Positions 1-6,141 of a stretch of 6,141 nt of DNA are shown in pieces. Below the pieces are notes generated by a model. It ran no database searches, was not told the origin of the DNA, and worked only from the letters and a program-made list of their open reading frames with translations. Both the position numbers and the translations under genes were made by a program. Position 1 is the stretch's first letter; each line of letters begins with the position of its first letter. The stretch is from an uncultured Verrucomicrobiota bacterium (GTDB lineage: Bacteria; Verrucomicrobiota; Verrucomicrobiae; Opitutales; Opitutaceae): the NCBI GenBank assembly GCA_946482165.1, contig CAMLQS010000305.1, positions 1 to 6,141 on the forward strand. Reading direction: 5' to 3'.

Positions 1-1005
1 GGCAAAGTTGACGGAGCCACCAAATACACCGGCACCGACCTATTCGCCTGCGTGCAGGCGGTGAACAACAACATGTCGTCCGGCACGATCAATCTGCGCA
101 ACTCCGGCAACTCCGGCGCGGCCTCCGCCATCAAGCAGATTTTCCTCGGCAACAACATCGCCTTCAACGGCAACAACAACACCATCACCGGCAACAGCGG
201 CAACGACAACATCCTGCCGATCAAGGGTGATCGTAAAACCGGCGTTACGACGCGGAACCTGAAACTAGCGGGGCGTCTCCGTTACGGCGTGCTCTACAAC
301 AGCTGTAACACCACCCGCTTCGAAAACGTGTCGGTCAACGCCAGCTACATGGTGGCCGTCGCCCAGCGCGCGGATAAGAACGCGGGCGGCACCAACAACA
401 ACTGCACCGTCACCACCATTTCCTCCAACTCGACGGGCGGCAGCGGAGGCCAATCCTTCGGCTTTGAGATCAACGACTGCGTGGGCCTCTCCGCCGGCAC
501 CATCACTTCCTCCAACATGGCCGGTTGCGGTGTCGGCAGCAACACGACCAACAGCGCCACCTACGGCACGATCAACGCTTCGCGCATGAGCTATCGAGGC
601 AGTTACGCGGGTTTCCGCACCACCAACGCGGGCGCGAGCGGCGCCACGACCGTCACCCGCGTGAACGCCAACGAGTGCGGCCGCGGCACGACCTATCACG
701 CGAACTCCCGCCAGGTCACGGTCAACTTTGCCAACAACACCTGGAACACGGAGTATGGCTTCCTGATCTACAGCTCGCCCAACAACCGCCTGCTCGACGG
801 CACGATTCGCGGGAACTGGAACATCGGCGTGAGCTTGAACACCGATTCGACCCAGACCCGTGGTTGTCTGGTCCAGGGCGTGGATACCAACGATGGCATC
901 CGGGAAAACGGCGGCTGCACCGCCAACACGTTCAAAAACAACGTGCTCAACGGCAGCGGACTCACCGTGCAGCCAGGCAGCACGAGCTCGGGCAACATCC
1001 TGTAA
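1..1005 (+). CDS. Right-handed parallel beta-helix protein, C-terminal part (5' end outside window)
   Basis: The frame is open from the first base to a TAA at 1003-1005, giving 334 residues; the GTG at 52 is an internal Val, not a start, because the frame continues upstream. The protein is very Asn-rich (about 50 Asn by eye), with many Gly, Thr and Ser, few charges, and short beta-strand-like stretches separated by Asn/Gly turns (NNNTITGNSGN, ENVSVNAS, FKNNVLNGSG). This is the usual look of pectate-lyase-like or NosD-like right-handed beta-helices with Asn ladders. Eight Cys are scattered along it (FACVQ, NSCNT, NNNCT, NDCVG, AGCGV, NECGR, RGCLV, GGCTA), which fits an exported protein with disulfides. 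No catalytic motif of a named polysaccharide lyase or hydrolase family is recognisable, so enzyme or adhesin remain possible. A signal peptide would lie upstream of the window. Similar Asn-rich helix proteins are, from memory, common in Opitutus-like Verrucomicrobiota. It is separated from the next gene by 126 nt and is probably a different transcription unit. Confidence 0.82.
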   Translation, partial: GKVDGATKYTGTDLFACVQAVNNNMSSGTINLRNSGNSGAASAIKQIFLGNNIAFNGNNNTITGNSGNDNILPIKGDRKTGVTTRNLKLAGRLRYGVLYNSCNTTRFENVSVNASYMVAVAQRADKNAGGTNNNCTVTTISSNSTGGSGGQSFGFEINDCVGLSAGTITSSNMAGCGVGSNTTNSATYGTINASRMSYRGSYAGFRTTNAGASGATTVTRVNANECGRGTTYHANSRQVTVNFANNTWNTEYGFLIYSSPNNRLLDGTIRGNWNIGVSLNTDSTQTRGCLVQGVDTNDGIRENGGCTANTFKNNVLNGSGLTVQPGSTSSGNIL

Positions 1006-1065
1006 AGCACGCGGTTTCCGGGGAATCCGAGACGATCGTTCGAAATCGGACAAATCCCAAAACCC

Positions 1066-1104
1066 GACCGCGCGGGGCTCGCATAAAAACGGCCCGGCGC
1101 GGTC
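1066..1104 (+). terminator. GC-rich hairpin in the 126-nt spacer, possible terminator
   Basis: Bases 1066-1073 (GACCGCGC) pair with 1097-1104 (GCGCGGTC). After one G-G mismatch (1074/1096), 1075-1078 (GGGC) pair with 1092-1095 (GCCC), leaving a 13-nt A-rich loop. This gives 12 pairs with one mismatch, between the stop of the beta-helix gene and the GTG of the next gene. There is no T-run after the stem, so it is not a canonical intrinsic terminator. It may be a factor-assisted terminator, an mRNA 3'-end stabiliser, or a leader structure of the downstream gene, whose start is only 28 nt further on. No convincing promoter could be picked in the spacer. Confidence 0.4.
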
Positions 1105-1131
1105 AAGAATCGCCGCACTCCAAAATCCTTC

Positions 1132-3495
1132 GTGGCAAAAAAACGCCGCCTCTTCGTCCTGGTCCTTTTCGCCGCCCTCTTCGGCTTCGGGGTGTCGCGT
1201 TTGGCGCGGCCGGCGTCGACGAGCCAGGATGCACCGCGCACGAGCCCGGCGGCGTCTTCTCCGGCCGAGGCCCGCGCCTCCGTTGGACGCGCCCAGCTCA
1301 CGGCGAAAGATTTGGAGAATCTGATCGCCCGGCTGGACGAGGAATGTTCCCGCGGAATCTGGCGCGGCACTCCGGAATGGGAATCGATTTTCGACTCCCT
1401 GTCCGCCGAACAACTGGCGCTGCTCATGGACCGCCTGCGAAAGCGTGTGTTGTCCCCCGGTCAAGACGAGCTGCGCCGGATCCTGGTCACCCGCCGGGCG
1501 CTGCAATCCCCCGCCGCCGCGCTGGAGTTTCTCGACGGCATGCCGGCCTCGATCATGCGCGAGGAGTTGACGCTCGCGGTCGTGAAGGGGTGGCTGTTCC
1601 GCGATTCCGTCTCCGCCATCGCCTGGATACGCGCCTTGCCGCGCGGGGCCGTGCGCAACGAGGCCTTGGATCTCGCCATCACGGCCATCGCCCACCGCGA
1701 CCGATCCACCGCCCTGGACCTGGCAGGGATGCTTTCGCCCTCACGGCGGTCCGCCGCCTACGCCCTCATTTTCAAACTGTGGTCGGCCATGGATCCCGTC
1801 GCGGCCTCGACTGCGGCGGTCCGCCTGGCCCTCCGCCCGGCCGATCGCCACGCGGCCCTCGAAAGCATCGGTCGCGCCTGGGCGATGCGCGACCCCAGAG
1901 CCGCGATCGCCTGGGCCGATTCGCTGCCACCGGGTGGAGACAAGATTGGGGTGAGGTTCGGCATCATGTCGGAATGGTCCGCCACCGATCCCCGGTCCGC
2001 CGCCCGCTACGCGACAGAACTCCCGCCGGGCTTTGGTCGCAACGATGCGCTCGCCACTCTGGCTCAGTGTTGGCCGGTCTCGGATGCCGAGGGGGCGCTC
2101 GCCTTCGCGCAGGAGCTACCCCCGGGGGAAACGCGCCACCGCATGCTGGCCCAGGTGGCCGGCAACTGGGCGAACGTGAATCCCGCGGCCGCCTCAACCT
2201 ACGCCGAGTCCCTCCCCGAGGGCCCGCTGAAGGCCGCCTTGCTGTCCAACATCGGCATGCTGTGGTCGCTCGACGATCCGGAGGAAGCCTTGATCAAGGC
2301 CGTGGAGATGCCTCCGGGCGCGTCCCGAAATGTCACCATGCAACAGATCGTCGGCCAGCTCGCCCGACTGGATCCGGAGGCGGCCTTGTCCGCCGTGCAA
2401 GCCGCCCCTCCCGGCGCGGAACGGGACGTGATGCTCCAATCCCTCACCATGTCGCTGGCCGAGATCGATCCGGCTCTCGCCGCGCTTCAAGCCCTCCAGG
2501 TCCCGGGCGAGTTGCAACGCGACGCGGTGAACGCCGTCGTGGGCGCGCTGGCCCGCAAGGACTCCGCGGAGGCCCGGGCCTGGATCGCCACCCTGCCGGC
2601 CGGCAAGACGCGCGCCGACGCCTTCGCGTATTTCGGCCTTGAATATGCCCGGACCGATCCGGCCGGCGCCGCCGCCTGGGCCCTGAGTCTGCCCGAGGCG
2701 GATGGCGCCGAAGTGACTCTCGACTACGTGGTCGGCCGCTGGGCGTCCGATGACAGCTCCGCCGCCCGGGAGTGGATTTCGCGGCTGCCGGAGGGCGCGG
2801 CCAAGACCAAGGCGCTGGGCGTCCTGGGCGCGTCGTTGGCAAGCTCCGATCCCCAGGCCGGCCTCGCGCTCGCCTTGAGCCTCCAGGACCCCGACGGCCA
2901 ACGTCGAGTGATGAACCAGGTCGCCAGCTTCTGGGTCCGCCAAGACTCCGAAGCCGCCATGGCGCGCGCCCTCTCGCTGCCCCCGGGCTCAGGCAAGGCC
3001 GAGTTTGTGGGCACCCTGGTTATGACCCTTTCCGAAACGGCCCCCGCCGCCGCCGCGGATTTTTTGGCCACGCTCCCTCCCGCCGAGGTCCCGGGCTTCG
3101 CCATGACCACGATGCTGGAAAACTGGGGCCGCATCGATCCCGTGAGCGCGGCCACTTGGATGAAGTCCCGGGGTGGCGCCCTCATCGCCTCGGGCGGCGA
3201 GGCGTTGAGCACCGTGGTCAAGCACCTCACGATGGTCGAGCCCGCCAAGGCCGGCCAATGGGCCTCTTCGCTGCCCAAGGGGCCGGCGCGCGACGGCGCG
3301 GTCTCGGCCTACGTCCAGCAGCTCTCCCTGGCCACTCCCGCCGCGGCCTCCCGGTGGGTGGATCGCATCGAGGATCCCGATCTTCGCGCCCTCGCGATCA
3401 AGGCGGTGGGCAAATCCTGGCTGGAGCGCGACGAGGAAAAGGCCTCGGCCTGGCTAGGCAGCATGGGCGCGGCCGATCTCATCAGGCGGTTCTGA
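1132..3495 (+). CDS. Membrane-anchored alpha-solenoid protein with 21 x 32-residue repeats (paralogue A)
   Basis: This 787-aa protein has no assignable function. The GTG start is the only ATG, GTG or TTG after the upstream in-frame TAA (1084-1086); no Shine-Dalgarno precedes it. Residues 1-6 (MAKKRR) followed by a hydrophobic stretch at about 7-23 look like a signal anchor or signal peptide without a clear cleavage site. Residues 25-55 are an Ala/Ser/Pro linker. Residues 60-120 form a cap domain (EC..GIW..TPEW, ending in ELRR) shared with the next gene. From residue 126 to the end there are 21 units of nearly exactly 32 residues, each beginning at an Asp-Pro or equivalent: helix A with AA and an aromatic, an LPxG turn, then helix B with Arg at 18 and Trp/Leu at 29. 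The period and signature do not match TPR (34), PPR (35) or HEAT (37-47), though all are helical-hairpin solenoids. It probably acts outside the cytoplasmic membrane as a scaffold or binding surface (inference). It lies 28 nt upstream of its paralogue, probably in one operon. Confidence 0.92.
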   Translation: MAKKRRLFVLVLFAALFGFGVSRLARPASTSQDAPRTSPAASSPAEARASVGRAQLTAKDLENLIARLDEECSRGIWRGTPEWESIFDSLSAEQLALLMDRLRKRVLSPGQDELRRILVTRRALQSPAAALEFLDGMPASIMREELTLAVVKGWLFRDSVSAIAWIRALPRGAVRNEALDLAITAIAHRDRSTALDLAGMLSPSRRSAAYALIFKLWSAMDPVAASTAAVRLALRPADRHAALESIGRAWAMRDPRAAIAWADSLPPGGDKIGVRFGIMSEWSATDPRSAARYATELPPGFGRNDALATLAQCWPVSDAEGALAFAQELPPGETRHRMLAQVAGNWANVNPAAASTYAESLPEGPLKAALLSNIGMLWSLDDPEEALIKAVEMPPGASRNVTMQQIVGQLARLDPEAALSAVQAAPPGAERDVMLQSLTMSLAEIDPALAALQALQVPGELQRDAVNAVVGALARKDSAEARAWIATLPAGKTRADAFAYFGLEYARTDPAGAAAWALSLPEADGAEVTLDYVVGRWASDDSSAAREWISRLPEGAAKTKALGVLGASLASSDPQAGLALALSLQDPDGQRRVMNQVASFWVRQDSEAAMARALSLPPGSGKAEFVGTLVMTLSETAPAAAADFLATLPPAEVPGFAMTTMLENWGRIDPVSAATWMKSRGGALIASGGEALSTVVKHLTMVEPAKAGQWASSLPKGPARDGAVSAYVQQLSLATPAAASRWVDRIEDPDLRALAIKAVGKSWLERDEEKASAWLGSMGAADLIRRF
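1507..3492 (+). repeat. Protein-coding 96-bp repeat array, 21 units (paralogue A)
   Basis: Unit anchors (the Asp-Pro position) fall at residues 126, 158, 190, 221, 254, 286, 318, 350, 382, 414, 446, 477, 509, 541, 573, 605, 637, 669, 703, 735 and 767. Spacing is 32 except for 31, 33, 31 and 34 at single places. Unit consensus, numbering from Asp1: Pro2, Ala/Ser4, Ala5, aromatic 8, Ala9, Leu12, Pro13, Gly15, Arg18, Ala/Val21, Leu/Met22, Ile/Leu25, Ala/Val26, Trp/Leu29. Units are diverged from each other at the DNA level, so this is an old array and not a recent tandem expansion. Confidence 0.9.
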
Positions 3496-3523
3496 AACGC
3501 CTCCGCCGCTCCTCGATACCCCC

Positions 3524-5863
3524 ATGAAAAGCGCCTCGTCCCCCCTGATTTGGATCGCTTTGGCCTTTGCCCTCGGCCTCGCCGTCGGCCTGCGGAAAGA
3601 CGCACGAGACTCGGCTTCGGGGCGGCCGGGCCCGATGATCGACTCGTTCCGTGGCGCCACTCATTCGAGCGGGGTGATCGAGCGTCTGGCCGCCAGGCTC
3701 GCGGCGGAATGCGAAGCGGGGATCTGGCATCTGACTCCGGACTGGAAAGCCGAGCTCGACGCCCTCGCGCCCGACGACACGGCGCGCCTTGTTCAGCGGA
3801 CCTACGTCCTCGCCCTCGCTCCGGCGCAGGAAGAGCTGCGCCGCGTGCTTTTCGCCCGCTGGGCCGGCGTCGCCCCCGAAGCCGCCCTCGCGGTGGCCGG
3901 CCGCATCGTCGATGTTACGATGCGCGACGGCGCCACGCGCGTGGCGCTGGAGAGCTGGCTCGACGCGAGCCCCGATCAGGCCGCGGCTTGGATTCGCGCC
4001 CAACCCGCCGGGGCGGTCCGAAACGAGGCCGTGCATCTCGCACTCCCCCGCCTCGGCTCGCGAAGCCCCCGCTCGGCTCTCGAGCTCGTGGCCTTGTTGC
4101 CGGCGAATTTCCGCTCCACCGCCTACGCCACCGTGTTTGGCCTCTGGATCGTTTCCGATTCGTCGGCCGCGCTCCAAGGCCTCGCCGCGCTCAAGCTCCG
4201 CGCCGACGAGCGGCTCGCCGTGCTCGAGGCCGCCGGCGCCAACTGGGCGCGGGTGGATCCCCACGCGGCCCTCGGCTGGGCGCGGAGCCTGCCGGCGGGC
4301 CTGGAACAAGCGGCGGTGTTCACCCACATCTTTGTCGGTTGGGCGCGCTGGGATCCGCGCGCCGCTTCCTTTTACGCGATCTCGCTGCCTGCGGGCTTGG
4401 AACGCAACGCGGCCATCCGAACCGTGGCGCAAAACTGGCCGGGCGACGATCCCGAGGGCGCGGCACGCCTGCTGGACTATCTGCCGGACGGCACCGCCCG
4501 CGCCAACGCCTGGCGGGATTTTGCCGGGCAGTGGAGCGACCTCGATCCGGAAAAAGCCTTCGCCTTCGGCATGAAGCTGCCCGACTCGCTGGTCAAAAAC
4601 GCCCTGCTCGGCGACATCCTCCAGGCATGGGCGCTTCAAGATCCCAAAGCCGCGCTCGACGCTCTCAAGGAACTGCCTTCGGGACGCGTTCGCGAAGAGA
4701 CTCTGGACGTGGTGATGAACCAGCTCGCGCAACAGGACCTGCCCGCCGTCGAGGCATTCGTCGGCAAGCTGCCCGCCGGCGCCGAGCGAGATCACGTCCT
4801 TGGCGCCTTGTGCTCCTCCTTGGCCAACGCCAATCCCGCCAAGGCGGCCTCGTTCGCCGCCCTCCTGCCCGTCGGCACGGAGCAACGCGACGCGGTTGAC
4901 GCGATCGTGAACGGCTTTGCCAACCAGGATCCGCGCGCCGCCCTCGCGTGGGCCCAGACTCTGCCCGAGGGCGCGGCCAAGCAGCGGGCGCTGGCGATGA
5001 GCGCGTTCGAGATCGCCAAGGTGGATCCCCTCGCCGCGACGACCTGGGCACTGGAACTCGCTAGCCAGGAGGGGAACGATCAGATTTTGCACAACGTCAT
5101 CAGCCGATGGACGCTCGAAGACCCCGAATCCGCCGCCCTTTTCGCCCTCGATCTGCCCAAGGGGCCGCAACGGGAAACCGTCATCGCCCAGATCGCCCGA
5201 TCACTCGCTCCCGATGATCCCGCCACCAGTCTGGAACTCGCCCTGCTCACGCAGCCCGAAAGCCACCGTCAGGGCCAGTTGGTCCGCGAAGCGGCCCGCG
5301 AGTGGGCCCTTGCGGACCCGGAACAGGCGAAGCTTCGCGCCGCCGAGCTGCCGCCGGGAACGGCCCGCGCGGAGTTCGTGAGCGGCATCATCACCGCGCT
5401 GTCCGAATCGGCACCGGACTCCGCCGCCGCCTATGCGGCGGAGCGCTTCGCCAGCGGCGAGGTTAGGGACGAGGCCCTGAATGCCGCCGTGCTAAACTGG
5501 ACGCGCCTCGATCCCGCCGAATCCGCCGCCTGGGTGGCCGGCTTCGGGCCCGGTCCGCTGCGCGAATCCGCCTTGCGCAGCGTCGCCTGGCAATGGTCCA
5601 CCATGGACCCCACGAGCGCCGCCAACTGGCTGAAAACGCTCCCGGCGGACCGGGCCCGCGACACCGCCTTCGCCTCCTACACCGGGCAGGTCGCCACCCG
5701 GCGTCCCGACCTCGCCGCCCGCTGGGTCGAATCCATCCAGGATTCAGGCGTCCGCAAAAGCTCGGCCGAGGAGGTGGCCCGGCAGTGGCTGGCCAAGGAT
5801 CGCTCCGCCGCCCTTGGATGGCTAAAGGATCTCGGATACGACGATGTGGCGGCCAAGCTCTGA
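3524..5863 (+). CDS. Membrane-anchored alpha-solenoid protein with 21 x 32-residue repeats (paralogue B)
   Basis: This 779-aa protein is a full-length paralogue of the gene just upstream, and its function is not recognised. It starts at ATG 28 nt after the previous stop, again with no Shine-Dalgarno. Residues 7-23 (LIWIALAFALGLAVGL region) form one hydrophobic segment without an obvious signal-peptidase site, so a single N-terminal anchor with the rest in the periplasm is likely. Residues 52-110 are the cap domain (AEC..GIW..TPDW, then EELRR), aligning to paralogue A with an offset of 9 residues. Residues 117-779 carry 21 repeat units of about 32 residues with the same helix, LPxG turn, helix layout. 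Unit-specific stretches match A at the same unit number, for example GAVRNEA in unit 2, LSES/LSET before unit 17, and QRDAV in helix B of unit 11. There are only two Cys, C63 in the cap (conserved in A) and C430. The next gene starts inside its last codons, so translational coupling is plausible. Confidence 0.93.
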   Translation: MKSASSPLIWIALAFALGLAVGLRKDARDSASGRPGPMIDSFRGATHSSGVIERLAARLAAECEAGIWHLTPDWKAELDALAPDDTARLVQRTYVLALAPAQEELRRVLFARWAGVAPEAALAVAGRIVDVTMRDGATRVALESWLDASPDQAAAWIRAQPAGAVRNEAVHLALPRLGSRSPRSALELVALLPANFRSTAYATVFGLWIVSDSSAALQGLAALKLRADERLAVLEAAGANWARVDPHAALGWARSLPAGLEQAAVFTHIFVGWARWDPRAASFYAISLPAGLERNAAIRTVAQNWPGDDPEGAARLLDYLPDGTARANAWRDFAGQWSDLDPEKAFAFGMKLPDSLVKNALLGDILQAWALQDPKAALDALKELPSGRVREETLDVVMNQLAQQDLPAVEAFVGKLPAGAERDHVLGALCSSLANANPAKAASFAALLPVGTEQRDAVDAIVNGFANQDPRAALAWAQTLPEGAAKQRALAMSAFEIAKVDPLAATTWALELASQEGNDQILHNVISRWTLEDPESAALFALDLPKGPQRETVIAQIARSLAPDDPATSLELALLTQPESHRQGQLVREAAREWALADPEQAKLRAAELPPGTARAEFVSGIITALSESAPDSAAAYAAERFASGEVRDEALNAAVLNWTRLDPAESAAWVAGFGPGPLRESALRSVAWQWSTMDPTSAANWLKTLPADRARDTAFASYTGQVATRRPDLAARWVESIQDSGVRKSSAEEVARQWLAKDRSAALGWLKDLGYDDVAAKL
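3872..5860 (+). repeat. Protein-coding 96-bp repeat array, 21 units (paralogue B)
   Basis: Unit anchors fall at residues 117, 149, 181, 212, 245, 277, 309, 341, 373, 405, 437, 469, 501, 533, 565, 598, 630, 663, 695, 727 and 759. Spacing is 32 except 31 then 33 at units 3-4, and 33 at two later places. The 31/33 pair falls at the same units as in paralogue A. At the DNA level, GATCC (Asp-Pro codons) recurs at 4256, 4352, 4448, 4544 and 4640, an exact 96-bp ladder, and again at 4928, 5024, 5216 and 5510. The array ends about 20 residues after the last anchor in both proteins. Confidence 0.9.
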
Positions 5864-6141
5864 CGCCACCCCGCCCGCGAGGGGGTGGCTGATCGGCCTG
5901 CTGTTCGTGGTCGCGGCCCTGCTCGCGTATTCACCCGCCTGGCAGGGCGAGCCCGTTTTCGACGACCACGACCACCTCATGACCCCCGAGCTCCAGTCGC
6001 TCGACGGGCTCGGCGAGCTGCGCTCCGCCGAGGTGCTGGCTGCGCTCGAGAGTGACTCGTGGGGTCTGCGCGAGAACGCGCTGCGGCTCGCCGAACGCCA
6101 GCTGGCAACCGCGCCCGACCCGCAGCAAACGCACCCGGCGC
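5844..6141 (+). CDS. N-terminus of a TMTC-like membrane protein, apparently fused to a HEAT-like sequence (3' end outside window)
   Basis: The frame starts at ATG 5844, inside the end of the previous gene (20-nt overlap); the preceding in-frame stop is TAA 5823-5825, so this is the only ATG available. A weak GGA lies 7 nt upstream. It is open to the window end (99 codons). Residues 1-14 are polar (MWRPSSD, then Pro/Arg-rich), 15-31 are a transmembrane helix (WLIGLLFVVAALLAY), followed by SPAWQGEPVFDDHDHL and PELQSLDGL. This matches the start of bacterial TMTC/TPR membrane proteins, where an acidic F-D-D motif follows the first helix and is thought to act in glycosyl transfer. After LDGLG, however, the expected (I)WF and QYYPL region is absent; instead come EVLAALESD and LRENALRLAERQL, which resemble a HEAT unit. 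Either the gene is a real fusion or the contig is chimeric here. The first part is well supported; the identity of the whole is not. Confidence 0.6.
   Translation, partial: MWRPSSDATPPARGWLIGLLFVVAALLAYSPAWQGEPVFDDHDHLMTPELQSLDGLGELRSAEVLAALESDSWGLRENALRLAERQLATAPDPQQTHPA

Noticed and set aside
52..54. GTG as the start of the beta-helix gene
   Set aside because: The frame is open to the first base of the window and the upstream residues (GKVDGATKYTGTDLF) look like the same domain, so this is an internal Val codon.
265..1695. 476-codon open frame on the minus strand
   Set aside because: It spans the beta-helix gene, the spacer and the start of the first solenoid gene. Its translation is a low-complexity Arg/Gly/Ala/His mix, as expected of a GC-rich antisense shadow.
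525..2642. 705-codon plus-strand frame bridging the beta-helix and first solenoid genes
   Set aside because: Arg/His/Pro/Gly-rich out-of-frame translation crossing two well-supported genes; no domain-like pattern.
2194..2943. 249-codon minus-strand frame inside paralogue A
   Set aside because: Antisense shadow with Gly/Arg-rich sequence that mirrors the plus-strand repeat.
1900..3300. Repeated LPxG words as sortase signals
   Set aside because: LPPG/LPEG/LPAG occur once per unit as the turn between helices; there is no C-terminal LPxTG followed by a hydrophobic stretch and basic tail.
3482..5170. 562-codon open frame on the minus strand under paralogue B
   Set aside because: Its regular composition comes from the 96-bp coding repeat on the plus strand. 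The plus frame has the membrane segment, the cap domain and a paralogue, so the antisense frame is a shadow.
1507..5860. 96-bp periodicity as a CRISPR array or DNA satellite
   Set aside because: The period is a multiple of three, lies in frame inside long genes, and the units are conserved as protein and not as DNA; there are no identical repeats with unique spacers.

Overview
The window is GC-rich, densely coding DNA read entirely on the + strand. It holds four genes: one cut by the left edge, two complete, and one cut by the right edge. The style (a secreted Asn-rich parallel beta-helix protein, large low-complexity Ala/Pro/Gly-rich alpha-solenoid proteins, a TMTC-like protein start, and start codons with no clear Shine-Dalgarno) suggests a member of the PVC group, most likely Verrucomicrobiota of the Opitutus type. 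This is inference from protein style; there is no marker gene to confirm it.

Layout: 1-1005 is the C-terminal 334 residues of a right-handed beta-helix protein. 1006-1131 is a short spacer with a GC-rich hairpin at 1066-1104 that may end the first transcript. 1132-3495 (787 aa) and 3524-5863 (779 aa) are two paralogous proteins, each with one N-terminal membrane or signal segment, a conserved cap domain, and a solenoid of 21 units that repeat almost exactly every 32 residues (96 bp). From 5844, overlapping the second paralogue by 20 nt, a fourth gene begins and runs off the right edge. It starts like a multi-spanning TPR (TMTC-type) membrane protein, but after about 55 residues it changes to sequence resembling HEAT-repeat regions of PVC-type heme/dehydrogenase proteins.

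The two solenoid genes and the fourth gene are tightly packed (28-nt gap, then 20-nt overlap) and probably form one transcript. The main biological signal is the pair of 32-residue-repeat proteins. Their units align one to one, including the same odd-length units near the N-terminus, so the 21-unit array was built first and the whole gene was duplicated afterwards. I cannot assign a biochemical function. The architecture fits an envelope-anchored scaffold or protein-binding solenoid on the periplasmic side.

The right end of the window should be treated with caution, because the apparent family switch near 6000-6014 may be an assembly chimera.
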